Of a stretch of DNA of 64,000 bases, positions 9,050 to 20,389 are shown one piece after another. The notes below the pieces were generated by a model that ran no database searches, was not told the origin of the DNA, and saw only the letters and a list, made by a program, of their open reading frames with translations. The stretch's first letter is position 1. Each line of letters starts with the position of its first letter. Source of the DNA: Kribbella solani (lineage in GTDB: Bacteria > Actinomycetota > Actinomycetes > Propionibacteriales > Kribbellaceae); NCBI RefSeq assembly GCF_014205295.1, contig NZ_JACHNF010000001.1, positions 1,550,001 to 1,614,000 of the forward strand, written 5' to 3'. A program made the position numbers and the translations under genes.

Positions 9050-11116
9050 GTGGCTGATCCCTCCTCGTACCGTCCCGCTCCGGGATCGATCCCCGACTCG
9101 CCGGGTGTCTATCGCTTCAGCGACTCCGCCGGCCGGGTGATCTATGTCGGCAAGGCGAAGAACCTGCGCGCCCGCTTGTCCTCGTACTTCCAGGACCTGG
9201 TGAACCTGCACCCGCGGACGCAGGCGATGGTGACGACGGCCGCGAAGGTCGAGTGGACGGTGGTCGGCACCGAGGTCGAGTCGCTGCAGCTGGAGTACTC
9301 CTGGATCAAGGAGTACGACCCGCGCTTCAACGTGAAGTACCGGGACGACAAGTCGTACCCGTGGCTGGCGATCACCCTCAACGAGGACTACCCCCGGGTG
9401 ATGGTCGGCCGCGGCCAGAAGAAGAAAGGCGTGCGGTACTTCGGTCCGTACAGTCACGCCTGGGCGATCCGCGAGACGGTCGACCTGCTGCTCCGGGTCT
9501 TCCCGATGCGGTCGTGCAGCAAGGGCGTGTTCAACCGGCACCGGCAGATCGGCCGGCCATGCCTGCTCGGGTACATCGGCAAATGCGCGGCGCCCTGCAC
9601 CGGGCAGGTCAGCCAGGACGAACACCGGAAGATCGTCGACGACTTCGCCGCGTTCCTCTCCGGGCAGACCGCGACGTACGTGCGCCGGCTGCAGAAGGAG
9701 ATGCAGGCAGCGGCGGCCGAGCTGGAGTACGAGCGGGCCGCGAAGATCCGCGACGACCTGGCCGCGCTGGAGAAGGCGCTGGCGAAGAACGCGGTGGTCC
9801 TCGGCGACGGTACCGACACCGACGTGATCGCGCTCAGCGAGGACCCGCTCGAGGTGGCGGTGCAGATCTTCTACGTCCGCGGCGGCCGGATTCGCGGTGA
9901 GCGCGGCTGGATCGCCGACAAGGCGGACGGTACGGCGACCACCGCCGACCTGGTTTCACAGTTCATCCAGCAGACGTACGCGGGTGACTCCGGCGACGCG
10001 ATTCCGCGCGAGATCCTGGTCCCGACGATGCCGGACGACGCCGACGCGCTGACCGAGTGGCTGGAGGGTACTCGTGGCGCCCGGGTGGCGATCCGGGTGC
10101 CGCAGCGCGGCGACAAGAAGGCGCTGATGGAGACCGTCGAGCGGAACGCGCTGCAGACGCTGACGATGCACAAGACCAAGCGCGCCAGCGACCTGACCAC
10201 CCGGAACCAGGCGCTGGAGGAGATCCAGGCCGGGCTGGACCTGCCGGAGGCGCCGCTGCGGCTGGAGTGCTACGACGTCTCGAACCTGCAGGGTACCGAG
10301 GTGGTCGCGTCGATGGTCGTCTTCGAGGACGGCCTGCCGCGCAAGAGCGAGTACCGGCGGTTCGTGATCAAGGGCGTCGACGGGCAGAACGACGTGGCCT
10401 CGATCGCCGAGGTGCTGACCCGCCGCTTCAAGCGCCTGCTGGACGAGCGGGCGACGCTGACCGGCGACGAGGATCCGAACGCCGCGCTGGTCGACCCCGA
10501 GACCGGGCGGGCGAAGAAGTTCGTCTACGCGCCCGGGCTGGTGGTGGTCGACGGTGGTCCGCCGCAGGTCGCGGCGGCGCGGCAGGCGATGGACGAGCTC
10601 GGCCTCGGTGACATCCCGGTCTGCGGTCTGGCCAAGCGCCTCGAGGAAGTCTGGCTGCCGGACGAGGAGGATCCGGTCATCTTCTCGCGTACGTCAGAAG
10701 GGCTGTACTTGCTGCAGCGCCTGCGTGACGAGGCGCACCGGTTCGCCATCACCCATCACCGCAACCGCCGGTCGAAGTCGATGGTGGAGAGTGTTCTCGA
10801 CGAAGTGCCGGGGCTGGGCGACGTGCGCCGGAAGACGCTGCTGCGGCACTTCGGATCGTTGAAGAAGCTGCGTGCGGCCACGCTGGACGAGGTCGAGGCG
10901 CTGCCCGGTTTCGGCCGGCGGACGGCGGAGTCGGTGGTCCTCGCGGTGAACGCTGCCGCAACTCAGGCCGAAACCGGCCGGGCGCCGTCGGTGAACACGG
11001 CCACAGGCGAGATACTTGGCGACGACGTCCCGGCGCCGGCCGGACCGCGGCCGCACGATGCGGCCGTCGGCGATGACGGGCAGACCACGGGGATGCAGGG
11101 GAGAACTGAGAACTGA
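9050..11116 (+). CDS. uvrC: UvrABC excinuclease subunit C
   Basis: UvrC makes both incisions in nucleotide excision repair after UvrB loading. The 688-residue product has the usual order: an N-terminal GIY-YIG nuclease domain ([27 protein letters not shown]), a UVR domain near residues 205-235, an RNase H-like domain ([23 protein letters not shown]) and a C-terminal helix-hairpin-helix pair ([29 protein letters not shown]). The start is GTG at 9050. It heads a tightly packed operon with rapZ and yvcK: its TGA overlaps the rapZ ATG by one base. A roughly 50-residue low-complexity tail rich in Ala, Pro and Gly follows the last hairpin. Confidence 0.98.
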   Translation: MADPSSYRPAPGSIPDSPGVYRFSDSAGRVIYVGKAKNLRARLSSYFQDLVNLHPRTQAMVTTAAKVEWTVVGTEVESLQLEYSWIKEYDPRFNVKYRDDKSYPWLAITLNEDYPRVMVGRGQKKKGVRYFGPYSHAWAIRETVDLLLRVFPMRSCSKGVFNRHRQIGRPCLLGYIGKCAAPCTGQVSQDEHRKIVDDFAAFLSGQTATYVRRLQKEMQAAAAELEYERAAKIRDDLAALEKALAKNAVVLGDGTDTDVIALSEDPLEVAVQIFYVRGGRIRGERGWIADKADGTATTADLVSQFIQQTYAGDSGDAIPREILVPTMPDDADALTEWLEGTRGARVAIRVPQRGDKKALMETVERNALQTLTMHKTKRASDLTTRNQALEEIQAGLDLPEAPLRLECYDVSNLQGTEVVASMVVFEDGLPRKSEYRRFVIKGVDGQNDVASIAEVLTRRFKRLLDERATLTGDEDPNAALVDPETGRAKKFVYAPGLVVVDGGPPQVAAARQAMDELGLGDIPVCGLAKRLEEVWLPDEEDPVIFSRTSEGLYLLQRLRDEAHRFAITHHRNRRSKSMVESVLDEVPGLGDVRRKTLLRHFGSLKKLRAATLDEVEALPGFGRRTAESVVLAVNAAATQAETGRAPSVNTATGEILGDDVPAPAGPRPHDAAVGDDGQTTGMQGRTEN

Positions 11117-11982
11117 TGGACGACACGGGCGGCAACCTCATCATCGTGTCCGGGATGTCCGGCGCGGGCCGGAGCTCGGTCGCCGACGTACTGGAGGACC
11201 TCGGCTGGTTCGTGGTGGACAACCTGCCGCCGATGTTCCTGACCACCATCGTCGAGCAGACCGTCGGGACCGGCGCGGCGCCGCGGCTCGCGGTCGTCGT
11301 CGACGTCCGGACCGGCCTGTTCTTCGACGAGCTGAGTTCGGCGATCCACGACCTGCGGCTGAAGGGTTTCCGGCCGCTGACGCTGTTCCTGGAGGCGTCC
11401 GACGACGTGATCGTGCGCCGGCAGGAGAGCGTCCGCCGGCCGCACCCGCTGCAGGGCGAGGGCCGGCTGCTGGACGGCATCCAGCGCGAACGCGAACTGC
11501 TCGGCGACATCCGGGCCGGCGCCGACCTGGTGATCGACACCTCCAGCCTGAACATCCACCAGCTGGCCGCGAAGATCGTGAACGCCTTCGGCGACGAGGA
11601 GAACGCGGAGCTCCGGGCGACAGTGGTGTCGTTCGGGTTCAAGTACGGCATCCCGGTGGACGCCGACGTGGTCGCCGACATGCGCTTCATCCCGAACCCG
11701 TACTGGCAGCCCGACCTGCGCCCGATGACCGGTCAGGACCGGCCTGTGTCAGACTTCGTGCTCGGCCATCCGCTGGCCCAGCAGTTCCTGCGGAACTACG
11801 TGGACGTGCTGGACACCCTGCGGACCGGCTACCTGAACGAGGGCAAGCGCTTCGTCACCGTCGCGATCGGCTGCACCGGGGGTAAGCACCGCAGCGTCGC
11901 GATGGCCGAAGAGATCGCCCGCAGGCTGCGCGAGAAGGGGTCACCGACGTTGGTCGTGCACCGGGATCTGGGCCGCGAATGA
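11116..11982 (+). CDS. rapZ: RapZ-family nucleotide-binding protein
   Basis: A 288-residue P-loop protein (YvcJ/RapZ family). In E. coli RapZ is an RNA-binding adaptor controlling GlmS; in Gram-positives the role is less clear. The Walker A is GMSGAGRSS, with Arg in place of the usual Lys, which I believe is common in actinobacterial members. VVDVRTG fits Walker B, and the C-terminal domain has the conserved GCTGGKHRSVAMAE. The start overlaps the uvrC stop (TGATG) and the end overlaps the yvcK start (ATGA), so translation is probably coupled along uvrC-rapZ-yvcK-type clusters, often followed by whiA as here. Confidence 0.95.
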   Translation: MDDTGGNLIIVSGMSGAGRSSVADVLEDLGWFVVDNLPPMFLTTIVEQTVGTGAAPRLAVVVDVRTGLFFDELSSAIHDLRLKGFRPLTLFLEASDDVIVRRQESVRRPHPLQGEGRLLDGIQRERELLGDIRAGADLVIDTSSLNIHQLAAKIVNAFGDEENAELRATVVSFGFKYGIPVDADVVADMRFIPNPYWQPDLRPMTGQDRPVSDFVLGHPLAQQFLRNYVDVLDTLRTGYLNEGKRFVTVAIGCTGGKHRSVAMAEEIARRLREKGSPTLVVHRDLGRE

Positions 11983-12920
11983 GCAGAGCGCCCAGGGTTG
12001 TCGCACTGGGTGGGGGGCACGGCCTGGCCGCGTCCCTGTCCGCTCTTCGCCATGTCACCGATCAGCTGACCGCGGTCGTCACCGTCGCTGACAACGGCGG
12101 TTCGTCCGGGCGGTTGCGCAAGGAGCTCGGCGTGCTGCCGCCGGGCGATCTGCGGATGGCGCTGGCCGCGTTGTGCCGCGACGACGAGTGGGGGCGTACG
12201 TGGGCCGATGTGCTGCAGCACCGGTTCCGCAGCAACGGTGAGCTGCACGACCACGCGGTCGGCAACCTGCTGATCGTGGCGTTGTGGGAGCTGCTCGGTG
12301 AAGCCGTCGACGGGCTCGACTGGGTGGCGCGTCTGCTCGGCGCGCAAGGTCGCGTACTGCCGATGTCGGCCGTGCCGCTCGACATCACAGCACGGGTGCT
12401 CGGCCTGGACCCGGACCATCCGGAGGCGATCACCGAGATCCGTGGCCAGGCCGATGTCGCGTCGACCGAGGGTCATGTCGTCGACGTCGCGCTCGATCCG
12501 GCCGACCCGCCGGCCTGCCCCGAGGCGCTGGTCGCCGTCGCGGAGGCCGACTGGGTGGTCGTCGGCCCGGGGTCGTGGTTCACGTCAGTGATTCCGAACC
12601 TGCTGGTTCCCGCGCTGTGCCGCGGCCTGGAGCAGACCAGCGCCCGCCGGCTGATCACGCTGAACCTGGGGGAGCAGAAGGGCGAGACCGACGGGTTCTC
12701 GCCGGAGACGCACCTCGAAGTGCTGGCCGCGCACGCCCCCGACCTGCGGATCGACGTCGTCCTCGCCGACACCGGCCACGTGCCCGACCCCGAGTCACTG
12801 CGCCGGACGGCACAGTCCCTCGGGGCCGAGCTGGTGATCGCGGACGTCGCGGACGACGACCGCGACCTGCACCACGCGCCGGACAAACTGGCGAAGGTGT
12901 ACCGGGAGATTCTCCGCTGA
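11979..12920 (+). CDS. yvcK: gluconeogenesis factor YvcK/CofD-like protein
   Basis: A 313-residue member of the YvcK family, structurally related to CofD (2-phospho-L-lactate transferase). In Bacillus and mycobacteria YvcK/CuvA is needed for growth on gluconeogenic carbon sources and for cell shape, and binds UDP-sugars. The N-terminus shows the family signature VVALGGGHGLAASLSALR and ADNGGSSGRLR. The mid-protein VVGPGSWFTSVIPNLLVPAL is also diagnostic. It overlaps rapZ by 4 bp. A convergent gene ends 6 bp downstream and no terminator is visible in that gap. Confidence 0.95.
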   Translation: MSRAPRVVALGGGHGLAASLSALRHVTDQLTAVVTVADNGGSSGRLRKELGVLPPGDLRMALAALCRDDEWGRTWADVLQHRFRSNGELHDHAVGNLLIVALWELLGEAVDGLDWVARLLGAQGRVLPMSAVPLDITARVLGLDPDHPEAITEIRGQADVASTEGHVVDVALDPADPPACPEALVAVAEADWVVVGPGSWFTSVIPNLLVPALCRGLEQTSARRLITLNLGEQKGETDGFSPETHLEVLAAHAPDLRIDVVLADTGHVPDPESLRRTAQSLGAELVIADVADDDRDLHHAPDKLAKVYREILR

Positions 12921-12926
12921 ACTCGA

Positions 12927-13787
12927 TCAGCGCGGCGTGCTCACCGACGGGATGACCGGCAGTTTCTGGATCGCGAACGGGATCACGCGGTCAAGGACCT
13001 TGCGGCCGTTCGCATCGTACGCACGGATGCGCGGCTTCTGGATCGCGATGCTGGGTTTCGGGCCAGGGCGGTTCGGTACGACACCGATGGTGTAGATGCC
13101 GTCCGAGCCGAGCAGTGCTTCGCGGAGCACGTTCTCGCCGGGTACCTCGACCAGCACCTTCGTCACGTTGTCCGGTACGCGCAATCCGTCGGCCCGGCCG
13201 GCCTCGAAGACGAGGCCATCGGCCGGCGCGCGGGACAGCTGCCGCCGCCCGAAGGACCAGCTCGGGTACTTGCCGTCCGTCGCGTTGCAGACGGCCACGA
13301 CCGTGCGATCCGGTGAAACCAGTACCGCGCCGATTGCCGTACCAGAGCTTGTCTTCACCGCGACCTTCCATTGCGCGGTGACCGGGCCGGCCTTGTCCCA
13401 GGACGGTTTCGGCCCGTACCGCGGCTGCTTGTCGTACCCGGCGCAGCGTTCGATGATCGCGCTGTCACTGACCCGGCTGACCGGGGGAGCGGGCGCGATC
13501 GGCTTGCCGGTCTCGGCGTCGATCAGCCAGCCGGTCTTCACGTCGATCGTGACGGTCCGGCTGGGCGTACCCGCGACCGGCGCTTCGCCGTCCGTGCGGT
13601 TCGCGGACCAGGCCGCGGCGCCGCCGATGATCACCGCCGCGGTGAGGACGGACGTCGAGATGGCCGCGATCCGGGTCCCGCGGGCCGACCGCCGGGCGCG
13701 GACGACGATCTCGTCGGCACTCGTGTTCAGCGGCCGGTCGGTGTCGTCGGCGGCGGCCGCCAGCAGGCGTTCGATGTCGTCGCTCAT
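12927..13787 (-). CDS. membrane-anchored protein coupled to a sigma factor (possible anti-sigma)
   Basis: A 286-residue protein with a cytoplasmic N-terminus of about 35 residues (MSDDIERLLAAAADDTDRP), one membrane helix (about residues 38-58, AAISTSVLTAAVIIGGAAAW) and an extracytoplasmic domain with one Cys in IIERCAGYDK and one in VVAVCNATD. Its ATG overlaps the stop of the upstream sigma gene by 4 bp (ATGA), the usual arrangement of a sigma/anti-sigma pair. It lacks the HxxxCxxC zinc motif of ZAS-type anti-sigma factors, so the regulatory role is inferred from position and topology only. Confidence 0.75.
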   Translation of the reverse strand: MSDDIERLLAAAADDTDRPLNTSADEIVVRARRSARGTRIAAISTSVLTAAVIIGGAAAWSANRTDGEAPVAGTPSRTVTIDVKTGWLIDAETGKPIAPAPPVSRVSDSAIIERCAGYDKQPRYGPKPSWDKAGPVTAQWKVAVKTSSGTAIGAVLVSPDRTVVAVCNATDGKYPSWSFGRRQLSRAPADGLVFEAGRADGLRVPDNVTKVLVEVPGENVLREALLGSDGIYTIGVVPNRPGPKPSIAIQKPRIRAYDANGRKVLDRVIPFAIQKLPVIPSVSTPR

Positions 13788-14290
13788 CGGGTGCTCCTTT
13801 CGGTCTGGTCGAGAAGTTCGCGGAGCTGGCCGAGGCCGCGGGAGGTCTGGCTCTTCACGCCACCGACCCCGATGCCGACGATCTCGGCGGTCTGTTCGAG
13901 GCTGAGGTCGGCGTAGTGCCGCAGCACGACGCAGGCACGCTGACCGGGCGGCAGCGTGGCCAGTGCCGGTACGACGAGCATCCGGTCGTCCACCGAACCG
14001 GCCACGTCCTTCAGCTGCAGGGATTCGTCCACGTCGATCAGCCGTTCACGCCGCCGCCACGCTTTCCGCGACTGGTCGAACACCGCGGTCACCAGGCACT
14101 GATGCGCGTACCCGTTCAGGCCCTGACTGCGATCGATCCGGTTCCACCGCCGGTACACCTTCACCAACGCGTCCTGCGCGGCATCCTCGGCACGGTGCCA
14201 GTCCCCACACATCAGGTACGCCGTACGCCGCAACCGCCGCACCATCACGCCGGCAAACTCGGTGAACTCAGCTTCGTCCGATGCCCTCAT
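13784..14290 (-). CDS. SigE-type ECF RNA polymerase sigma factor
   Basis: A 168-residue extracytoplasmic-function sigma factor of the actinobacterial SigE70 subgroup. The start is ATG 14290, chosen because GGGAGGAGGGGT precedes it; an upstream ATG at 14326 has no such site. Region 2 covers about residues 10-75 (AYLMCGDWHRAEDAAQDALVKVYRRW) and region 4 about residues 105-160 (LPPGQRACVVLRHYADLSLEQTAEIVGIGVGGVKSQTSRGL). The downstream membrane protein is translationally coupled and may control it. The target promoters are unknown. The gene is divergent from whiA, with 140 bp between the starts. Confidence 0.93.
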   Translation of the reverse strand: MRASDEAEFTEFAGVMVRRLRRTAYLMCGDWHRAEDAAQDALVKVYRRWNRIDRSQGLNGYAHQCLVTAVFDQSRKAWRRRERLIDVDESLQLKDVAGSVDDRMLVVPALATLPPGQRACVVLRHYADLSLEQTAEIVGIGVGGVKSQTSRGLGQLRELLDQTERSTR

Positions 14291-14430
14291 ACCCCTCCTC
14301 CCGGATTGTCGCGAGAGGTAACGCAAGCACCGCTCCGAAAGGTTGCACCCGGATCCGGACCCCGTAACCGGAGCAGTCCCGGCCCGTTGGTGATCCGAGG
14401 GTCTTTGACATGGGTGGGAGGATGCTTTCT

Positions 14431-15414
14431 ATGGCGATGACAGCACAGGTGAAGTCCGAGCTGACCAGTATTCAGGTGACGAAACCGTGCTGCCGGAAGG
14501 CTGAAGTTTCGTCGATTCTGCGGTTCGCGGGCGGGCTGCACCTGGTGTCGGGCCGGATCGTCATCGAGGCTGAGCTGGACAGTGGCGCGGCGGCGCGGCG
14601 GTTGCGCAAGGACATCGCCGAGATCTTCGGTCACCCGTCGGACGTGGTGGTGATCTCCCCGTCCGGAATCCGTAAGCAGACGAAGTACGTGGTGCGCGTG
14701 GTCCGGGACGGCGACGCGCTGGCGCGCCAAACCGGCCTGGTGGACAACCGGGGCCGGCCGGTACGCGGGTTGCCGCCCGCGGTCGTGTCCGGAGCGTCCT
14801 GTGATGCCGTAGCGGCCTGGCGGGGTGCGTTCCTGGCACACGGCTCGCTGACCGAGCCTGGTCGGTCGTCCTCGCTCGAGGTGACCTGCCCGGGGCCGGA
14901 GGCGGCGCTCGCGTTGGTCGGTGCGGCCCGGCGGCTCGGGATCGGCTCGAAGGCTCGCGAGGTACGCAATGTGGACCGGGTCGTGATCCGGGACGGTGAC
15001 GCGATCGGTGCATTGCTGACGCGGCTGGGCGCGCACGAGTCGGTGCTGGCCTGGGAGGAGCGCCGGATGCGCCGCGAGGTCCGCGCGACCGCGAACCGCC
15101 TGGCGAACTTCGACGACGCCAACCTGCGCCGTTCCGCGCGTGCCGCGGTGGCCGCCGGTGCCCGGGTCGAGCGCGCGCTGGAGATCCTCGGTGACGACGT
15201 CCCCGACCACCTGCAGATCGCCGGCAAGCTCCGGCTGGAACACAAGCAGGCCAGCCTGGAAGAGCTCGGCCAGCTGCACGAGCCGGCCCTCACCAAGGAC
15301 GCCGTCGCCGGCCGCATCCGCCGCCTGCTGGCGATGGCCGACAAACGCGCCGGCGACCTGGGCATCCCGAACACCGAAGCCAACCTCACCCCGGACATGC
15401 TCGACCCGGCCTGA
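14431..15414 (+). CDS. whiA: sporulation/cell-division regulator WhiA
   Basis: WhiA is a DNA-binding protein with a degenerate LAGLIDADG homing-endonuclease fold and a C-terminal helix-turn-helix. In Streptomyces it acts with WhiB to start sporulation septation, and it is conserved in non-sporulating actinobacteria. The start is ATG 14431 ([11 protein letters not shown]), preceded by GGGAGG; two upstream in-frame ATG codons are too close to that site. Strongly conserved blocks are [44 protein letters not shown] and [30 protein letters not shown]. The length, 327 aa, is normal. It lies immediately before gap, as in many actinobacteria. Confidence 0.97.
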   Translation: MAMTAQVKSELTSIQVTKPCCRKAEVSSILRFAGGLHLVSGRIVIEAELDSGAAARRLRKDIAEIFGHPSDVVVISPSGIRKQTKYVVRVVRDGDALARQTGLVDNRGRPVRGLPPAVVSGASCDAVAAWRGAFLAHGSLTEPGRSSSLEVTCPGPEAALALVGAARRLGIGSKAREVRNVDRVVIRDGDAIGALLTRLGAHESVLAWEERRMRREVRATANRLANFDDANLRRSARAAVAAGARVERALEILGDDVPDHLQIAGKLRLEHKQASLEELGQLHEPALTKDAVAGRIRRLLAMADKRAGDLGIPNTEANLTPDMLDPA

Positions 15415-15457
15415 CCGGTCACGGAGCGGCACCACCTGGTCAACTGGTATTCACGAC

Positions 15458-15484
15458 AAGGCCCCGGAGAGTTTCCGGGGCTTT
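15458..15484 (+). terminator. intrinsic terminator after whiA
   Basis: GCCCCGGA (15461-15468) and TCCGGGGC (15474-15481) form a GC-rich stem with a 5-base loop, followed by TTTGTT. It lies about 45 bp after the whiA stop and separates whiA from the gap promoter region. Confidence 0.8.
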
Positions 15485-15577
15485 GTTACGTGTGGGTGGT
15501 CTGGTCCGGCAGCTACTGACGGGTCAGGGTGGTCTGATGTGGATGCTACCAGTTGGCCGGGTGGGCGGTTGGGCTAG

Positions 15578-16633
<1,056 letters not shown>

Positions 16634-16658
16634 CGTTTTCCCGCCGGCTCTGCGTCCG

Positions 16659-16684
16659 GAGCTCCGGCTCCGGGCGCGGAGCTC
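16659..16684 (+). other. stem-loop between gap and pgk
   Basis: GAGCTCCG (16659-16666) and CGGAGCTC (16677-16684) form a perfect 8-bp stem with a 10-base GC-rich loop in the 73-bp gap-pgk spacer. No T-tract follows, so it is more likely an RNA-processing or stabilising hairpin than a full terminator. Confidence 0.5.
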
Positions 16685-16706
16685 GTTCACCCGAGGAAGC
16701 TGAACT

Positions 16707-17900
16707 GTGAAGACGATCGAAGATCTCGGCGACCTGGCCGGGCAGCGGGTGCTGGTCCGGTCCGACCTGAACGTGCCGATCAAGGCCGAGGTGATCGGCG
16801 ACGACGGCCGGATCCGGGCCTCGCTGCCGACCCTGATCAAGCTGGCCAAGGCCGGCGCCAAGGTGATTGTCACCGCGCACCTCGGCCGCCCCAAGGGCGA
16901 GCCGAACCCGGCGTACACGCTGGCTCCGGTGGCGAAGCGGCTCGGCGAGCTGCTGCGGCCGGAGGGCATCACGGTGCATTTCGCCGCCGATGTCACCGGC
17001 GACGCGGCGCAGTCGGCCGTACAGGACCTGGACGAGGGTGAGGTCCTGCTGCTGGAGAACGTGCGGTACGACCCGCGCGAGGAGAGCAAGGACGAGGCCG
17101 AGCGGGCCGGGCTGGCCGAGGAGCTGGCGGCGCTCGCGGACGTGTTCGTCAGCGATGGTTTCGGTGTCGTGCACCGCAAGCAGGCGTCCGTGTACGACGT
17201 GGCGCGCAAGCTCCCGCACGCGGCCGGCGGTCTGGTACTGGCCGAGGTCGAGGTGCTGAAGAAGCTGACCGAGCAGCCGGACCGCCCGTACGTGGTCGTG
17301 CTCGGCGGGGCGAAGGTTTCGGACAAGCTCGCCGTGATCGACAACCTGCTGGCGAAGGCCGACAAGCTGCTGATCGGCGGCGGGATGGTCTTCACCTTCC
17401 TGAAGGCGCAGGGCCACGAGGTCGGCAAGAGCCTGCTCGAGGAGGACCAGCTGGACGTCGTCCGCGGGTACCTGAAGCAGGCCGCGGACAAGATCGTGCT
17501 GCCGACCGACATCGTGGTCGCGCCCGAGTTCAGTGCCGACGCCCCGGCGACCGTGGTGGCCGCGGACGCGATCCCGGCCGACCAGCTCGGCCTGGACATC
17601 GGCCCGGACTCCGGCAAGGCGTTCGCCGCGGAGATCGCCGGCGCGAAGACGGTGTTCTGGAACGGCCCGATGGGCGTCTTCGAACTGGCGCCGTTCGCCG
17701 GCGGAACCAAGGCCGTCGCGCAGGCGTTGACCGAAGTGAGCGGGCTGAGCGTGGTCGGTGGTGGCGATTCGGCCGCCGCGGTCCGGCAGCTGGGCTTCGC
17801 CGACGACGCGTTCGGCCACATCTCCACCGGTGGTGGCGCGTCGCTGGAATACCTGGAGGGCAAGGAGCTCCCGGGTCTGGCCGTACTGGAAGAGGACTGA
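16707..17900 (+). CDS. pgk: phosphoglycerate kinase
   Basis: Transfers phosphate from 1,3-bisphosphoglycerate to ADP, giving 3-phosphoglycerate and ATP. The 397-residue protein has the N-terminal signature [11 protein letters not shown] (RxDxNVP), substrate-binding HLGRPKG, the hinge region with [13 protein letters not shown] and the C-terminal nucleotide site [11 protein letters not shown] with [18 protein letters not shown]. The start is GTG 16707, behind GAGGAAGC. It sits 73 bp after gap and 4 bp before tpiA, consistent with one operon. Confidence 0.98.
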   Translation: MKTIEDLGDLAGQRVLVRSDLNVPIKAEVIGDDGRIRASLPTLIKLAKAGAKVIVTAHLGRPKGEPNPAYTLAPVAKRLGELLRPEGITVHFAADVTGDAAQSAVQDLDEGEVLLLENVRYDPREESKDEAERAGLAEELAALADVFVSDGFGVVHRKQASVYDVARKLPHAAGGLVLAEVEVLKKLTEQPDRPYVVVLGGAKVSDKLAVIDNLLAKADKLLIGGGMVFTFLKAQGHEVGKSLLEEDQLDVVRGYLKQAADKIVLPTDIVVAPEFSADAPATVVAADAIPADQLGLDIGPDSGKAFAAEIAGAKTVFWNGPMGVFELAPFAGGTKAVAQALTEVSGLSVVGGGDSAAAVRQLGFADDAFGHISTGGGASLEYLEGKELPGLAVLEED

Positions 17901-17904
17901 CCTG

Positions 17905-18717
17905 ATGGCTGACACCGCAGCTGCCCGTACGCCTTTGATGGCGGGCAACTGGAAGATGAACCTCAACCACGTCGAGGCCGTGCACCTGCTGCAGAAGCTG
18001 AGCTGGACGCTGCAGGACAAGAAGCACGACTTCGAGCGGGTCGAGGTGGCGGTGCTGCCGCCGTTCACCGACATCCGCAGCGTGCAGACGCTGGTCGACG
18101 GTGACCGGATGAAGATCAAGTACGGCGCGCAGGACGTGTCCACCCAGGACGCCGGCGCGTACACCGGTGAGATCTCGGCGTCGATGCTGACCAAACTCGG
18201 CTGCAGCTACGTACTGACCGGGCACTCGGAGCGCCGGCAGTACCACGCCGAGGACGACGCGACGGTGAACGCGAAGACCACGAAGGCGCTGGCGGCGGGC
18301 CTGGTCCCGATCGTCTGCGTCGGCGAGGGGCTCGAGGTGCGCAAGGCCGGCGAGCAGGTGCCGCACACGCTGGCCCAGGTGGACGGCGCGCTGGCCGGGC
18401 TGAAGCCGGACGACGTCCGCAAGCTGGTGATCGCGTACGAGCCGGTCTGGGCGATCGGTACCGGCGAGGTGGCCACTCCGGAGGACGCGCAGGAGGTCAT
18501 TTCGGCGATCCGGGGCCGGCTGGAGGAGACGATCTCACCGTCGGTCGCCGACTCGGTACGGATTCTTTACGGTGGATCGGTGAAGATGGCCAGCGCAGGT
18601 GGCATCATGGCCCAACCGGATGTCGACGGCTGCCTGGTCGGAGGTGCAAGCCTTCAGGTGGACGAGTTCGCCGGCATCTGCCGTTACCTGGACCTTCAGT
18701 TAGGCTACTCCTCGTGA
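17905..18717 (+). CDS. tpiA: triosephosphate isomerase
   Basis: Interconverts dihydroxyacetone phosphate and glyceraldehyde 3-phosphate. The 270-residue protein starts at ATG 17905, 4 bp after the pgk stop; the same frame is open further upstream inside pgk, but homologues begin [15 protein letters not shown] as here. Catalytic residues are visible: Asn/Lys in GNWKMN, His in LTGHSERR, Glu in [10 protein letters not shown], and the phosphate loop YGGSVK. A GTGA overlap couples it to secG. Confidence 0.98.
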   Translation: MADTAAARTPLMAGNWKMNLNHVEAVHLLQKLSWTLQDKKHDFERVEVAVLPPFTDIRSVQTLVDGDRMKIKYGAQDVSTQDAGAYTGEISASMLTKLGCSYVLTGHSERRQYHAEDDATVNAKTTKALAAGLVPIVCVGEGLEVRKAGEQVPHTLAQVDGALAGLKPDDVRKLVIAYEPVWAIGTGEVATPEDAQEVISAIRGRLEETISPSVADSVRILYGGSVKMASAGGIMAQPDVDGCLVGGASLQVDEFAGICRYLDLQLGYSS

Positions 18718-18947
18718 TTCTCGCTTTCTCGATCGTCGTGATCGTCTGCAGCCTGTTCCTGACGCTGCTGGTACTGCTGCACAAAGGCCGCGGTGGCGGC
18801 CTCTCGGACCTGTTCGGTGGCGGTGTGTCGTCCAGCCTGGGCGGCTCCTCGGTCGCCGAGCGGAACCTGGACCGGATCACGATCGGCGTCGGGCTGGTCT
18901 GGTTCGCCTCCATCGTCGCGGTCGGCCTGCTCTACAAGCTCGGCTGA
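18714..18947 (+). CDS. secG: preprotein translocase subunit SecG
   Basis: A 77-residue inner-membrane subunit of the SecYEG channel. Two hydrophobic segments (about residues 2-22 and 54-74) flank the conserved loop [14 protein letters not shown]. The GTG start overlaps the tpiA stop by 4 bp. Placement of secG after tpiA is widely conserved in actinobacteria. Confidence 0.95.
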   Translation: MILAFSIVVIVCSLFLTLLVLLHKGRGGGLSDLFGGGVSSSLGGSSVAERNLDRITIGVGLVWFASIVAVGLLYKLG

Positions 18948-18963
18948 GGGGGAGTAGGTTCCC

Positions 18964-19323
18964 GTGGCTGGTGGTGGCAGTGCGATTCGTGGCAGCCGGG
19001 TCGGTGCCGGGCCGATGGGCGAGGCGGAGCGCGGCGACACCGCGCCCCGGCAGCGCATCGTCTTCTTCTGTGCGAACGGGCACGAGACCGCGACCTGGTT
19101 CGCGGTCGAGGCATCCATCCCGGAGGAGTGGGACTGTCCGCGGTGCGGTCTGCCGACCAGTACCGATGTGAACAACCCGCCTCCGCCGCCGAAGATCGAG
19201 CCCTACAAGACCCACCTGGCGTACGTGAAGGAGCGGCGCTCCGAACAGGAGGCCCAGGAAATCCTCGACGAGGCCCTGGAAAAGCTCCGCGCCCGCCGCG
19301 CCCGCGGCGAAGTCATCTTCTGA
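18964..19323 (+). CDS. rbpA: RNA polymerase-binding protein RbpA
   Basis: RbpA is an actinobacteria-specific transcription factor that binds principal sigma factor and RNA polymerase and stabilises open complexes. The 119-residue product shows the N-terminal tail RGSRVGAGPMGE, the zinc-ribbon-like core with Cys/His in FFCANGHE and WDCPRCGLP, and the C-terminal sigma-interaction helix KTHLAYVKERRSEQEAQEILDEAL. The start is GTG 18964, 16 bp after secG. A strong terminator follows at 19331-19361. Confidence 0.97.
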   Translation: MAGGGSAIRGSRVGAGPMGEAERGDTAPRQRIVFFCANGHETATWFAVEASIPEEWDCPRCGLPTSTDVNNPPPPPKIEPYKTHLAYVKERRSEQEAQEILDEALEKLRARRARGEVIF

Positions 19324-19330
19324 CCGCCTG

Positions 19331-19361
19331 AGGTCCGGACTCCAGCACGGAGTCCGGACCT
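19331..19361 (+). terminator. intrinsic terminator after rbpA
   Basis: A perfect 13-bp stem, AGGTCCGGACTCC at 19331-19343 pairing with 19349-19361, has a 5-base loop and is followed by TCTGCG. It ends the gap-to-rbpA transcription unit. Confidence 0.85.
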
Positions 19362-19398
19362 TCTGCGTTCGTCCCGCGACTGGCGGTAAGGTCTCGGC

Positions 19399-20382
19399 AT
19401 GAAATCGTCGATTGCCCCGGTCCGATGGACGCCGCCGCCCGCGGCCCCGGTGCGGTACCCGGTGAACGTGGATGTCGAGGTCGTCGAGTTGCCCGGCGCC
19501 GGGCCCGAGGACACGCTGATCGACGCGGACGGCAGCGTACTGACCGGGTTGTACGACGGGCGGATTCTCCGGGTCAGCGCGGACGGGCGCACCATCAGTA
19601 CGCTCGCGGACACCGGCGGGCGCCCGCTCGGGCTGGAGTGGCTGCCGGACGGCAAGGTGCTGATCTGCGACGCGAACCGCGGTTTGCTCACGCTCGACCG
19701 GGACAACCGGATCGCGACGCTGCTGTCGGAGATCGACGGCCGGCCACTGCGGTTCTGCAACAACGCGGACGTGACCGAGGACGGCACGATCTACTTCACC
19801 GACTCGTCGACCCGGTTCGGGATCGACGAGTGGATGGCTGATCTGCTCGAACATTCGGCCACCGGAAGCGTTTACCGGCGTACGCCCGACGGTGAGGTGA
19901 CGCAGCTGGCGACCGGGCGGGGATTCCCGAACGGGGTGGCGCTGAGCGCCGATCGCCGGTCCCTGTTCTGGGCGGAGACAGCGATGTACGGGCTGTACAA
20001 GCTGGACCTCACCACCGGCGGCGAACCGGAGAAGATCGCGACGATCCCCGGCCTGCCGGACAACATCGCCCGCGGCTCGGACGGGCTGATCTGGGTAGCG
20101 GTCGGCTCGCCACGCAACGCCGTACTCGACTTCCTGCTACCCAAGCACCCCGCCTTCCGGAAGCTGGTCTGGTCCCTCCCGGACGCCCTGAAACCGAAGG
20201 CCGCCGACATCATCGAGATCCAGGCGTACGACGAGTCCGGCACCCTGATCCACGACCTCCGCGCCAAACACCCGAACTTCCACATGCCCACCGGAGTCCG
20301 CGAACGAGACGGAAAAGTATGGCTAGGAAGCATCGGCACCAGCTCCCTAGCCACCTTCCCGACGCCAGCACGGAGCAGCTAG
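19399..20382 (+). CDS. SMP-30/strictosidine synthase-like beta-propeller protein
   Basis: A 327-residue protein with repeated propeller strands (DGSVLTGLYDGRILRVSADG, PLGLEWLPDGKVLICDANRGLL, GTIYFTDSSTRFG, FPNGVALSADRRSLFWAET, LPDNIARGSDGLIWVAVGSPRN) typical of the SMP-30/gluconolactonase/strictosidine synthase superfamily. Plant homologues make alkaloids, but bacterial members are usually lactonases or esterases of unknown substrate. No signal peptide is seen, so it is probably cytoplasmic. It stands alone between the rbpA terminator and a convergent Uma2 gene that ends 8 bp away. Confidence 0.85.
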   Translation: MKSSIAPVRWTPPPAAPVRYPVNVDVEVVELPGAGPEDTLIDADGSVLTGLYDGRILRVSADGRTISTLADTGGRPLGLEWLPDGKVLICDANRGLLTLDRDNRIATLLSEIDGRPLRFCNNADVTEDGTIYFTDSSTRFGIDEWMADLLEHSATGSVYRRTPDGEVTQLATGRGFPNGVALSADRRSLFWAETAMYGLYKLDLTTGGEPEKIATIPGLPDNIARGSDGLIWVAVGSPRNAVLDFLLPKHPAFRKLVWSLPDALKPKAADIIEIQAYDESGTLIHDLRAKHPNFHMPTGVRERDGKVWLGSIGTSSLATFPTPARSS

Positions 20383-20389
20383 TACGGGG